From Sipunculus nudus (Eukaryota; Annelida; Sipuncula; Golfingiida; Sipunculidae): a DNA stretch of 64,000 nucleotides. Made by a program: the position numbers and the translations under genes. The stretch covers positions 36,372,862 through 36,436,861 of the forward strand of contig CM049307.1 of the NCBI GenBank assembly GCA_026874595.1, in the 5' to 3' direction. The notes beneath the pieces were generated by a model. That model worked only from the letters and a program-made list of their open reading frames with translations, did no database searches and was not told the DNA's origin. Shown in pieces: positions 1 through 11,315 of the stretch (positions are counted from its first letter, which is position 1; every line of letters starts with the position of its first letter).

Positions 1-524
1 CATGCAGTGGTTCGCCAATCAGATGCCGAATAAATAACTTTTGGTAAAGGATGTTCCGCCTTGCATGCTCGGAGCCACCAGCTACTTTGTATATTTTTAA
101 ATGACGAAGATCGTTAGTCGGACCCTTTGTTGGGTGGTCATAGGCCTATATCGTCAAACTTTTGATGCAGGAATATCTTAATATACTGGTACGATATTTG
201 ACTTGTTTAGCGATGTATCGATAATCCGGTGAATCGTTAAAGCACCCAGTGTGTAATACGCATGTTTAAATAGCTTTAAATGTTCCCGGAACTGCTTTTT
301 GTAGTTTTCTTAATCTGTATTTCGTCTAGTTTAACTGTTTGATAGAATGGAGTTTTTCTTTTTATTCTCTTGCTTGAGCCCAGGCGTTCTGTATTGATAG
401 GTAACTGGTGATATATGGCAAATTAATCAAAGTGACGTTCCCAATAAGTACCGTTTCTTGGTTTTGTTATCTTGTGACACCCATTGCCTCTTCCAGAAGG
501 GTATGCGCTCATTCCCGTTAGTGT

Positions 525-765
525 GTGTGTGTGTTTGTGTGTGTGTTTTTGGTCACGACATAACTCTCGCCATTATGAGCGGGATCTCATGGCATTTTCA
601 AGACATTTCGTGATCGGGCCAATGAAAAATCGATAAGAATTAGGTATGGATCCACACATTATCGTAATTCAGGGACGTCATCAAGGAATATTCACAAATG
701 TACTGTCACTTATACACGAATAAACCTGCGAATATGGGTCGAATAAGTGTATGGCGGAGACTTGA
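525..765 (+). repeat. Diverged two-copy repeat, copy 1
   Basis: Shares an ordered series of blocks with 4,420-4,630. Both begin near a GTGTGTG run, pass through a CATAA(C)TC.CGC stretch and AATCGAT, then share GGAATATTCACAAATGT and a closing AATATGGG-CGAATAAGT. The copies are diverged and differ by small indels. They lie in direct orientation 3.9 kb apart. The family is not recognised; it could be an old non-autonomous transposon or a segmental duplication. Confidence 0.6.
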
Positions 766-1896
766 TTCATTAGAATGTAGATTTTTAGTTTAGAGTGTTT
801 CTAAGTATATTCGACCAGATTCAACAAAACTGACATTTATCCTTTAAAATTAACTAACATTTGGTATCATAAAAAAATGCCTAAACATGTCTTTAGTGTA
901 CGACAGTCTGAAAACACCACAGGATATGCTAATGAATAGCGGTCAACAAAATATAGGTGCACAGACCTAGTTTAAGATATATTAAAGGGACCTATTTGCA
1001 TGTTAAAATACATGAAATATAGTGTTTTCTTCTTAACATGTTCTGGTATCTGCAAATATTTGTTGGGTAAACGTTTGCTCACTCCTGTATACAAGTGGGG
1101 AAAAGCTTGGACCGTGCTGGTGCAAATAAAAATATAGCGCGCATGCCACTTGGTGGCCGTACCTGGCGACTTCAGGATAATTTTTAAGCTTCCAGCCGGT
1201 GTTTCTTCTGGTTTTTTTTCTTTCATGTTACTTGTCTTGTTTTGGAGTTTCCGCGCATGGACAGTCTTGTGATATTTAACGTACACTCGTGGACTGTGTT
1301 TACTCGAACACAGAATCAAAATGACGCATAAAACAGGTGCATTGGTGACAGTAAGTCCTGTTTTGCTTCGAAACCTTTGAGCTCACCAAAATGAATAAAA
1401 AGCATGGGATAATGCACTTATTATTGTAAATTATTACGTACCTTTAAGAATTTGAACGTATGATTCAATTCATAAATGCAGAAACAGATCCGAGGTACCT
1501 TTCGTATTGTAACATGTTTCATTTAAAAAATACGGATATTTCTAAATAATGCACTGGAAATACAGAAATTGGAATTACTGAACCGTTAAATTTAAAAGCG
1601 AAGCCCCTCTTCCTTTATCCATTGTCTCAGACATAATGTATAGATCGACTTGATTAAATGTATAGAATTTACAAAATGAATGCACAGGCACTTGAACCTG
1701 TGATGAAAGTAAATACTCAGTTAATGGGCATATATACGCCACACAGCTAAGAAGTACTTAAAGAGCCTGTCCGCAATTAGTCTGATCTATCAAAGATATT
1801 TCATCACAACAAATAATATTGCACGTGTATTGGTTTATGGGTAACAGTACACGTAATTTTTATCAGTTTTTAGTTCTGAGTTTTAAACACATAATT

Positions 1897-1929
1897 CCCC
1901 CCCCCCCCCCCCCCCCACACACACACACA
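1897..1929. repeat. Poly-C tract followed by (AC)n
   Basis: Twenty consecutive C residues (1,897-1,916) run directly into an AC dinucleotide tract. This is one of about nine long C or G tracts in the window. Confidence 0.95.
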
Positions 1930-2153
1930 AAATCAGCAATGCCAGTAGATGGGAAAAAGCCTTTGTGGTGTAATGTCTGAAACTGTTTATATTACGCAAG
2001 GGAGACGTAAAAAATCTTGGTCATAATTCCAAAATGAGCTTATTTCTACTGCTTTTAAATTCAAGTGTGAGTGAGAAATAACTATTTCCCTGTCCAATGG
2101 TTTTTTCAAAAATTTCAGGACGATGGCACAAGATGTTATATAGTGTACTTTAC

Positions 2154-2268
2154 CACCACCAGAGGGCACTCTACCGTGCTTCACGTCTAATCTGCCGAAA
2201 TCCTTCAGACACTTTTCCGCCAGATGTCCGATTCTGCGCAGTGTGTCCTTCAGGGCCAAAAGTGTCAT
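2154..2268 (-). CDS. Possible first coding exon of an unknown minus-strand gene
   Basis: On the minus strand an ATG at 2,268 opens 38 codons starting MTLLALKDTLRRIGHLAEK and continuing through a CLKDFGRLDVKHGRVPSGG stretch. They run to a possible donor (GGTGGTG|GTAAAG). Codon choice (CTG, AAG, GAC, GGC) looks coding-like and unlike the AT-rich neighbourhood. The frame stays open for another 55 codons, but composition drops after the donor-like site. I do not recognise the protein. If real, the gene would run off the left edge. It may equally be a chance frame. Confidence 0.2.
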
Positions 2269-2524
2269 TCGTATTGTATTTGTTTAATTTTTTAATTTAG
2301 ATAATCATACGATCACCCTTGACCTTCGTGTTCATTTGCTCTTTATTCTACTCATGCATGTACACACGTAAAAACTGATAAAGATGTATTTGTTTGGTGC
2401 ATCGTTTTGTACAGGCTCTGGCAGACTGAAAATGAATTTAAAGAATGGGTTTATATGTTTGCTCTCCTTTTCAAAGTTGTTAATAAATGTTTCGTCATTA
2501 TTTGTATGAGACATTCAGAATAAA

Positions 2525-3018
2525 AGTACCTAATGCTATTTTGGTAGAACTGATGTGATTTCTGAACTGTAGGTAAATCGTGCTTAGAAAGGTACATATA
2601 ACGCTACTGTGACCGATGTATGAGTTTATTTAAGTACAGGCTGTAAGTAAACACGGTACACGTATATATATATACAGGCAGAAAACCCAAGTCAGTGACG
2701 TGAGGTGCGTTGTTGATTACGCATATGCGGAAGTTGTTAATGGAGAGAGCGTATTAAGCAACGAATGTTTTTTCATTTGTTTAACTTTGCTATGTCTGGT
2801 TGGTTTGACATATATATGGTCCTTGTTGGTTGTATAAAGATTTGGAATTATTTGGACTGCCGGCCATTTTAGCAGGCCCCCAAAAGTTATAAACACGTGG
2901 ATATAACGAACAACCTGTGTCGTGGGATCTGCGTCTTTGGCTTATTTTATAGAAATAGTTCAAGTGAATAACCCTACCTTATAATACATGTCAGTTACCG
3001 GAAATGGCCCCTTTAAAA
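2525..3018 (+). mobile_element. TTTAAAG-family interspersed element, copy D
   Basis: Shares, in order, a GTAGAA.T.ATGTGATTTCTG block, CTGTAAGTAAACAC, a GCCCCCAAAAGTTATAAACA block with GTGGATATAA, and a closing GGCCCCTTTAAA with the copies at 19,238, 50,142 and 60,484. This copy lacks a clear 5' TTTAAAG end and carries a (TA)n stretch near 2,664. It lies upstream of the TMEM184B-like gene. No reading frame is conserved among copies, so it is non-autonomous. Confidence 0.65.
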
Positions 3019-3029
3019 CTGACACACCA

Positions 3030-3121
3030 CACCACACAATTTATTCTTCATGCACCACACAATTTATTCTTCATGCACCACACAACTTATTCTTCATGCA
3101 CCACACAACTTGTTCTTCATG
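3030..3121 (+). repeat. 23-bp tandem repeat, four copies
   Basis: Unit CACCACACAATTTATTCTTC plus ATG repeats four times head to tail, with C for T and G for A changes in the last two units. It begins 12 bp after the 3' end of the TTTAAAG-family copy. Confidence 0.9.
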
Positions 3122-4419
3122 AACAGCGAAAGTATTACTCGTTTATAAAGAGATACTCGTAGTGTACAACAAGATACCTCTGTCGCGCTTTCCCGAAACC
3201 TCTGTGCATGCAGTTGGCTGACTCACCACAAATGTCAATTAACTGAGGTTACATTGTCCGCTGCCTTTTAGCAGTGGTACTACGTGTATGGTATATGTAT
3301 GTACACACAACATAGAGAGACGAAGGCGACATGATAGCAGTCGAAAACGAATATGCAGTGTCCTATTAACGGGGGTGAGTTAACAGAAGGTCGCGAGAAC
3401 ACTGCATATCGTAATATGCAGCAGTCAACTGGTGACAGGTGTACACTGAAATACATTTTACTCCGTGAAATATTGCTAATTAAAACCGTTGGTGACCACC
3501 AAATGTCGTCTTTTAATTACATCAATTGGTCTGGGCGACGGTGGTCCCAAACAATCAGCATAAGCAATCACACCACTTTTCCTCGACAGGTGCACGCCTT
3601 CCTATTCTCGAGTTTTCTGTCCTTTTCAGTGTTAACTGTACATGAGATCCCTCGCTTTAGGTCATAACATCCTTGTGTTGCAAACGGTTATCCGAAATAT
3701 ATAGAGCATAGTCTAAATACACTGAGGCGTGGGTGAGGTTGAAACGTCTAGAGACTTTTTTTTATACTTTTGAACTTTATTGTGTGTGTACGAAAACTTC
3801 ATCTGAAAATATAGCTATGATATTCTATACAGTCTTCAAAATGAAAGTAGGTGACCGCGGCAATTCACATTTTAACTGATGCCAAGCTCGCGGGGCTGGG
3901 GACGCTTCGATTTTGGTGTAAAATGTCGGAACAAGGTAAAATGCACCGATACCCAAAAGCCTGTAAGACATGCGCAAATTACACACTGAACAACCTAGTA
4001 ATGTGCGTAGTACGTTACGTTGCAGCTACATTTTAATTGTAACTCTGTTTAAATAAAGCTGAATAGTCATTTGTTGAAAGGTAATTATATATTAACGGAA
4101 ATTCAGCAATTCAACTACGTTCAACCAAAATGCATGGAAGTCTGTGTAGGTGAAATACTTCTTTGAACCAATCCCTATGTGTCAGCATAAATTGATTGGA
4201 CTGGTGTAAGTATAAAAAAAACTGTCCATCAACACGATCACAATTACTCGTACCTCAGTTTATTGGTTCTCTGTAGCCGTTTAAAATATAAACCTGATAA
4301 GTTTATGCATTAAATGAATATATCGGGACTGATAAAAAATAAAAACTTAATGCCTCCGCACAGCCTTTAAAAGCCAATATTTGCCTCTGTCAAGGAAGTA
4401 CATGTCCATTCCCGGTCGC

Positions 4420-4630
4420 GTTTTTTGTGTGTGCCTTTTGTCCAAAACATAATTCACGCAATCCTGAACGGAATTCCTTGATATTTTAAGGGCATCTCTG
4501 GAATGGGCGAATAAAGAATCGATTCGATTTGAGTGCGAGTCCAGGAATATTCACAAATGTGCAATCCTCTATTCCCAATTGAAAATGGGAATATGGCCCG
4601 AATAAGTTAATGCTGTTACGGAACCTAATA
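4420..4630 (+). repeat. Diverged two-copy repeat, copy 2
   Basis: Second copy of the repeat at 525-765, recognised by GGAATATTCACAAATGTGC followed by an AATATGGCCCGAATAAGT block in the same order and orientation. It ends 65 bp before the proposed LTR boundary at 4,695. Confidence 0.6.
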
Positions 4631-4694
4631 TAAACAGATCACGTATGCGTGATGAACACAAATTTTGTAATCGAGATAAAAACAAATCAGATTC

Positions 4695-5517
4695 TGTAAC
4701 ACTAGGCAGCATGAAATGAATAAAGAAGTCAGTGGTTTTTTGTTAACAAATAACTATAATTTATTCTTAAAACAACACTAACATTACAATACACTAAATC
4801 AATACAATTATACAGTAAAACAGCGGTATAACAACAAGTCAATACACTCACATAGAAAAAACAATGCGCACAGTACCTGGATACCAACACCGTCACCACG
4901 ATAAGTCCTTTAAATGTAAACTCTCGGAGAATGACAGTCCAGTGTAAAGCTCTTGCAACAACCCAGAAAGTTAACTGAAGTCCAAATGCATAAAATCCAG
5001 GAGAAAGTCTTTGAAAATTTATAATTGCCGCATCCGTCGGATAAGGTCCTAGAATCTGACACACGCTTCTGCGTCCGCTGGAATCTTCTCTGCTCTCTGC
5101 CCTTCCGTTCTAAAACACAGCCCCTTTATATACCTTCCCACCCCAAGCCGAGAATTTTCGACTTCTCGAACAGTCCATAAGATCTTGCACAACACACGTT
5201 TCAAGAATTATCGAGAAGAACATAGCCGTGTGTATCCCCACACACCAGGGTCATCACGTGACCCACGACCAGGCGTGAAAACCCAAGGCTTACATGACAA
5301 CGAGAGTTCAACCAGTACGGATTAAATAGAGAATGTAATACGCGGCCAGACACGAGTGCCACAACAGGAGTTACGCCCGTGTCATATAATAAAAAGATCA
5401 CCTGTAATAATGCGAACACTTGTTGGGGAACATAGGCACCAATGAATCTGGTAATACGGGCCAATACGTGAATGAAAACACCCCACATTAAGGTCCGCCC
5501 ACATGGCGTTCCTGACA
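4695..5517 (-). mobile_element. Probable solo LTR of a retrotransposon
   Basis: On the minus strand the 823-bp block starts TGTCAGGAACGCC and ends CTAGTGTTACA, that is TG...CA with short inverted ends. About halfway along it has a promoter-like TATATAAAGGGGC (around 5,130), then a GC-rich leader, and an AATAAA signal about 70 bp before its 3' end (about 4,763), the order expected of U3-R-U5. Its composition is richer in GC than its surroundings. No reverse transcriptase, protease or gag-like frame lies on either side, so it is a solo LTR or a remnant. I could not find a matching 5-bp target duplication (GATTC left, GGGTT right), which weakens the exact borders. Confidence 0.5.
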
Positions 5518-5584
5518 GGGTTGGCAAGTTTTTTACACTGACATTGTTTACACTTTTATTTAACGTTGATTAACATCATGTAAA

Positions 5585-5775
5585 AAAAAAACAGGTTTTT
5601 TAACACCCATGTAAAAATCTTTAAAAAACATAGATTCATGTGGGATTTCTTTTCAGTGAAACAAAATAGTTCTTAAATTATCCAATGTACTAATGCCAGG
5701 TACAGAACAGGTTATTTACACCCATGTGTAAAAAATACCTAGTTACATGTTGGATTTCTGTTTAGTGATAACAAT
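5585..5775 (+). repeat. Imperfect tandem duplication of about 75 bp
   Basis: Two blocks (about 5,597-5,665 and 5,708-5,775) share ACACCCATGT, an A-rich run, an (A)TTCATGT / GTTACATGT block, GGGATTTC / TGGATTTC and a closing (C)AGTGA.AACAA. Adjacent sequence 5,800-6,270 is moderately GC-rich and open in one frame, but its translation shows no recognisable domain. Confidence 0.5.
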
Positions 5776-6470
5776 GAGTTCAACAATATAAACTTTATAA
5801 ATGACCAAGGCTTTAGGAGGTACATACTCCCAGAGGTATAGGGCTCATGAACTAATCATGTCAATGGGCAATGGCCTACAGGCTGGCTGGTGCCTAATTA
5901 ACAACTACCTGCTGGGGCATGGTTTCCCAATGTCAGCTGCCACCAGGCTTGGGCGTGGCATCTGTTTATTCAAGGACAGGGATGACTTCTGCCCCTTATT
6001 GTCAGCTTCTGTCCATTTGCAGCACCAGGAGCCCAGTGACAGGTGTAAACAGGGACTCCTGACAGCATTAATACAGTGTCACTGGCTGTCAGGCTGTGAT
6101 GCCTGGCCAGTTGTCAACCCCTACTTTTTTAACTGTTGTAAACACACCTTGCTAGCACTGTATGGAACAACAATGACAATGAGACAGTCTTTGGGTACAA
6201 ATAACCCCTGCAAGACCACATGTATCTCAGTTTTCTCAGATATTCTCAATTTTTGGATATATACACACTAAAGTGAGAAACAGACTGGGAGGAAAGAAAG
6301 CTTTCAAGCTGATGTTTTGCTATATTACAATAATATAAATAAAAGAAAAACAAAACACCTGCCTCGTCTTAAGTCCAAGAAAAGACTGAACCCCACGGAT
6401 AACGAGCCCAAGAATGGAACCTGTAAAAATTATAATTGCTTGAAACCCTCTTAAGCCGTTTCCTTTTTAG

Positions 6471-6807
6471 TGAATCACTGGGACTCGAAGATTTATTTTC
6501 AACCATGGCAATTCGTCTATATTCACTTCTGACAAATGATCAACTGATCAAATGTGTTCAACCTTATCCTAGTCGCAAAGAATTCCGGGATTGTGGGCAG
6601 GCTTGGCAGGCCACTCTGTTTCCAAAGGTGAAAGAGTCGACTAGCTGGTTCCTCTCCAGACCGTCAACTGTCGCCACCTACTGGCTATAAAACAAATTTG
6701 TCGGTGGAAGCACGATTGATGAGTTGTGCATCCCATCGGACTTTGTAACAAATTGGGAAAAAGTCACTCTAAAGGACGAAGAAAATTTTATGAAAAAAAG
6801 TGTACAG
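6471..6807 (+). pseudogene. Exon-like coding remnant with an internal stop
   Basis: A 337-bp block is bounded by a good acceptor (GTTTCCTTTTTAG before 6,471) and a donor-like CAG|GTTAAG after 6,807. It reads in one frame as coding-like protein: ...LYSLLTNDQLIKCVQPYPSR, then GQAWQATLFPKVKE, RPSTVATYWL, a TAA stop at 6,688-6,690, then NKFVGGSTIDELCIPSDF and WEKVTLKDEENF in the same frame up to the donor. Coding character on both sides of a single stop suggests a recently broken exon or gene copy. I do not recognise the family. No flanking exon of the same gene was found. Confidence 0.45.
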
Positions 6808-9570
6808 GTTAAGTCTTTTTTTTTTATAAAAGCTTATTAATTTAAATTATTTAGAGACTTTTCTGGAGCCTCAGTCTGATTAAGTTTACTCATTCTGTGT
6901 TCAAGACCTATTGCTCTGGAAAACAGGTGTCCATGCAGGTCAGATGTAAATACAGAAATATTTTTCCATTTTCTACATCTGATTATGGAAAATGCAAGCA
7001 GCATATTAAAACCTACGAATCCTAATATTGCATTTGCTTATTTCGTTTTTTATTTGAATATCCTTTTTATTTCCCTCTTCTCCCGCTTTATGCTAGTTTG
7101 AGAAAAATTCCAAATAACAAAGGTTGTGATAAATATATCAATAAAATCATGCAAAATTGCAGAATCCGAAATAAATATAGAAGAAACAGGCAACTGTTAG
7201 GTTATAACATTAAAAAAACTTTACATGCATGTCATAGTTACAGCTATACAAATACGCATCGTGAATGTTGTGTATCTTTTGTCTGGTATACTATATGCAA
7301 GGTTTGATATGGTTAAAGGCAAGAGCCCCAAAGTGTGTACATTGGGGGCGAACAAACTTCAATTTTACTGGAAACTGATATAATTCTATATCAAATTGCA
7401 AAATAATCAATGAATTGACCCGTTGATTTACTGTTCGGTTGGTTAAATTTTCGCGTTTTCAAGTTTTAGTGTAATTCATGAGGATTCCATTTGTTCAATC
7501 TCACCTCAAGGTACCCTATATACACAGCATATATAAAATGTATCGATTATTGTATTAATTAATTGTTCAGGATACGCGAACTGCTTAACATTCAGACAAT
7601 AATCAAAGGGCTTCTATCGAGTGGAAATTCTTCATAACTTGCAGATATAAGAAAATATCGAACAATCCTTGATTTATAACATAAATGATCTGTTACAATT
7701 TTAAAATCAATCTTTTGTTTTTCAACCAACGGCGCTACCGCCATGGATTTTTTATACATGAGGTGACAATGATGGTGTTTATAGTGTATAAATGACTGTT
7801 CTCAAAGGTAAGGTAGACCTAGATTTAGGGCGTCTTAATTATTCACGAGGGCATTTGTAAAGCGATAATTTTCACTTCCCACGGATTTCGAACCTTCGCG
7901 AGCACAAAGCCATCCACAGTATAGTGTAAGCAGCTTAATAATTGTGATTTTTTAACCTTTATAAAGTTCCTAAAAGGTCATAACTCTTGGAAAGGGCGCT
8001 CACCTTCTGAACACAAAGCTATACAACATTACGTGAAATTGTGCCTAGAACGTTTTTACATACACGTAATTTTTCTATAGGCTGCATGTCGTATTAATAC
8101 ATATAAATTAAGGTGCTTATATATGCATTTAACGCGTTGAACCGTTCAATACGTTTGGTCGGTTGTGTTAAGAAATCAAACGTGTTCAGCATGTTTACAT
8201 ATTCTGTCTTTGAAGGTGGGTTTTGCTTTTCTAACAAGTAACCCTGCCTGATGTTTGCGGATGATTCTAACGTACCCATGTATATATACAGACTGAGATT
8301 TTCGGTTTATTGAATCTGGTTGGTGGCAATTGACAAATGTCAGTTAACTGGAAATTCTAGAATCTGAAGCGAAGCTTTAGACTGCTGGGACAGAAGGTGC
8401 TTGATTTTGACGATTATCACACCATTGTTTCACAATTTGTTATTGGCGAAACAAACAATTAATTAATATACGGACTGGGGGTACTGTGCTATAGCAGGTC
8501 CGTTTGATACCTGTTTCACTTACCGGTCCGGACACAATACGGGGAATTTTGACAGCTTGTCAGATTTGTTTCATTTTTGAAATGGTGCATGTATATGACT
8601 AAAAAGTTTGATTAGTTGTCCATATTTTTAAGACTGCTTATAAGAAATTTAGGTAAGAGCACAATTTGGCAAAATTACCAGGGACTCTGTCCTTATTTGC
8701 GGAAAAAATATCAGTGAAACTGGAGCGTCGAATCATGGATCATTTATTTTTTATATGGCCCTGATAAATGTACTGGAAAACCTAGGAATAATAAAATAAC
8801 AGAAACTGAGAGTGAAATGAAAATTTGTTAAGAAAGTTTTATTTTCATTTCAAAATAAGTGTAAATATGAATCTTGCTTTTCATTTTGACCATTTTCAAA
8901 ATTAAAGTCCAATAAAAGGGGAACCGTCACTTTGACGCGAGTATACCGGTAGAAATAAAACAAAGAATATGTAACAGTGAAAGGTATTTATCACGTGATC
9001 ACATCAAAGCTTGTATAGCGTGAACTATAAACAGAGCTGGATCAGAACAAAATGTTGTACCAATTAACAAGAAATTTGTGCCAGTGTTATATAATCCATT
9101 ATATGCTTTAAACAAACTTAGGGTGCCCGTATAAAGTAGTTGTATTATACTGTCACTTGGTTTGAATACTAGTAGAGCTAAACCTATGATCGGGTAACAA
9201 GATGCTCAATTAATTGCATTATAGCTCTTTAGATGCCACTTGAATCCCCGGCCTTGCCGGTATCGTATATCAAAATTAAGCGGAAGATGTAAAAAAACTG
9301 GACTAGGACAATACTTCACCTGTAATGTCTTTCGATTAGCCGACTCTTTCAATGAAAGAGCGTATATAGTGTATTTATAATTGAGACAAAAGGAGATGTT
9401 TTAGGACTTCCATTTGTTCAATTTAGCGGAAATTTTAATTAACCAGATTACGATTAAGAGGAACTTGTTATCCGTGCAAGCCCAATAAATGAAGGGACCC
9501 AAGGCCTTCAGCTGAATATGACCAGATGAATGGTTCAAAAGATACAGATTAATGATGAACCCAGATTATG
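6808..9570. other. Intergenic stretch with no identifiable feature
   Basis: AT-rich DNA. Open frames are short, and I saw no domain, RNA gene or clear repeat. Single motifs such as CACGTG-like sites (near 8,993) occur but have no support from context. Confidence 0.5.
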
Positions 9571-9571
9571 C

Positions 9572-9572
9572 A

Positions 9573-9616
<44 letters not shown>
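9572..9616. repeat. Compound microsatellite (AT)n(GT)n
   Basis: About nine AT units (9,572-9,590) run directly into thirteen GT units (9,591-9,616). A G14 tract follows at 9,760-9,773. Reading frames over this interval on both strands are artefacts of the repeats. Confidence 0.95.
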
Positions 9617-9619
9617 TAT

Positions 9620-10904
9620 ATCGAGGCCCAGATTAGAAGCCCATACTCTGACTTGGATTTTTTTCCAGAATGTTATATTGTTTACCCTCTGCATATATAG
9701 GAAACGACCTTTGCACATGTACCTAACCAGTGGCGTCAATTTTTCTTCACGGGTTGGGTGGGGGGGGGGGGGGATGACTCGTCGACACACCCACGCACAT
9801 ACATATAACTACATATATAACGTTTTGGCGCCTGTATGACACATTTCAAATATATATACTAAATCAAATTTCAAATATAGTTCAATATAATATTTCACAG
9901 TAAACTCATAAATGGAGCCTGTCTCAGTTTTTTCTACTGCAAAATAATCATATTACGGTGACCAGAAATATATAACAACACTTGAAACAAAGTAGGGGAC
10001 ATTTTTAAAACTGAACCTTGTGCGGCTTACAAGTGTCAACAACCCGGACGTTAACTTGAAGTTTCAGCGCTTGACGTCATAATAAATCTAATCGGCCAAT
10101 ATATTAAATAATTGCATACAGTAAATTTCATGGTAATACAGAAGGTACATAAAATAATCGATCACTCATCGATCACTCATCGATCATCGGTTGTTTTTCT
10201 TCTCTCAGTCATCGAACACGACTTTACAACCAACGCATACTACTATAGTATCTAAATCTTATTTCATATCATTGTTAATGTATATTCATATCTTCCACAA
10301 TCCACTTTCATTGTAATAACATATAGGCCTATGTATATTGTAACAAGACACCATCAACTCCATTAAACTGAATGGGCATTCGTGATAAAATTGTTTATAA
10401 GAAAAAAGCCACATGGATCATATCGACAATCATTGCTGAGGATTGTTATTAATTCAGTCCAAAAAAAACTTTAAAAGGCCTTAAATGTGAATGCCCGGAT
10501 GGCCAATTGGGCATAATATAATTTGTCATAAATTGAGCTTATTTTACAGTGATATAACGAAATTCAAATTTGAGAGCAATAAAAATCATATAGTATATTT
10601 TTCCGAGCATGAGGTTGATTGATATGCCCTTCCCTCTCCCCCAAGTAAAAAATAACAAACATACATGTAATAATTTAATGAGCTATTTTTTTATCAATAT
10701 ATTCCACGTATTTCTCATTCCTTATTTACATTCATTATCACTTGAAGTGATACCTTTTGACGAATAATATATTTTCATCCATTCTAATTGTATCCAACCA
10801 TGTTACTTTGAGAGGAAAGAGGAAAATACTGCAGCAAAATATGATACTTTATTATTCAACGAGGGAATTGTATGAGAATCTACTTTTTCTGTTACACGTC
10901 ATAA
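9620..10904. other. Intergenic stretch upstream of the promoter candidate
   Basis: Holds the G14 tract at 9,760-9,773, a palindromic CRE (TGACGTCA, 10,072-10,079) and a short tandem of CGATCACTCAT (10,159-10,184, two units plus a partial). Nothing else is identifiable. Confidence 0.5.
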
Positions 10905-11200
10905 AGTCATCACCGGAAGTGTAACATTCCTGCCTCAAATATCGATGATCTCAGTCATACCCTGTGTCGCTTGAACTGCAAATAAAACACAAATCCAAGA
11001 CATATTCTTTGATTAGCGTTACTTACGTTAAGCAAACATAAATTGGAATTCTTTTGGGTTGTTAATGAGGGTATATGAGTTTGTTTAATTGCGTCCAGAT
11101 GGGTTTCAGTATAATGTTTATATTACGATATCGATTGACATCATGTATATATTACGCATGCGCAATAGCCGCACGAGTACTTGACAGCAAAGCCCAGGAA
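10905..11200 (+). promoter_or_regulatory. Candidate promoter with ETS-like and NRF1-like sites
   Basis: Upstream of the putative non-coding exon is ACCGGAAGTG at 10,912-10,921, a strong match to ETS/GABPA sites, and ACGCATGCGCA at 11,154-11,164, a match to NRF1 sites. Both are typical of TATA-less housekeeping promoters, and the NRF1-like site lies about 150 bp before the donor at 11,316. A palindromic CRE (TGACGTCA) sits further up at 10,072-10,079. There is no obvious TATA box at a useful distance and no strong CpG island. The motifs are seen in the sequence; the promoter role is inferred from position. Confidence 0.4.
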
Positions 11201-11209
11201 AATAACTGT

Positions 11210-11315
11210 ACACTGTGGACAAGTGCAAAGAGATGGATCCCTTGTTTACATCATAGTGTTTGATCGAGTACAGATAAAAGCGGACCAGTTATAGAATATT
11301 ACAAACGCATTTGAG
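11210..11315 (+). other. TMEM184B: Probable 5' untranslated exon of the TMEM184B-like gene
   Basis: The sequence ends in a full consensus donor (CATTTGAG|GTAAGTTT, cut after 11,315), and the first coding exon begins with an acceptor directly before its ATG, so at least one upstream non-coding exon is required. This is the best donor I found upstream of it. Spliced to 15,431, it places TAG (11,292-11,294) in frame 7 codons before the ATG. A short upstream reading frame of 7 codons lies at 11,233-11,256 (MDPLFTS then stop) and could dampen translation. The exon's 5' end is unknown; the coordinate given is only a guess from the promoter-like motifs upstream. The resulting intron 1 would be 4,115 bp. 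The donor is seen directly; the exon assignment is inference. Confidence 0.5.

Larger units (their letters stand above)
1..2520. other. Upstream flank, mostly without identifiable features
   Basis: AT-rich sequence with no supported coding region apart from a weak exon candidate at 2,154-2,268. It contains one copy of a diverged two-copy repeat (525-765), a short GT microsatellite near 522-545, and a poly-C/AC tract (1,897-1,929). Open frames here are short, with no recognisable domain. Confidence 0.6.

Noticed and set aside
4729-5527. Minus-strand frames of 111 and 108 codons
   Set aside because: They fall inside the proposed LTR, on either side of its promoter-like box, and have no recognisable domain.
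5801-6271. 156-codon open frame on the + strand
   Set aside because: The translation shows no recognisable domain, no splice context, and odd composition. It could belong to an unknown repeat, so it is not called as a gene.
9552-9839. Overlapping open frames on both strands
   Set aside because: They consist of AT, GT and G-tract translations (poly-Tyr/Ile, poly-Val/Cys, poly-Gly) with no domain.
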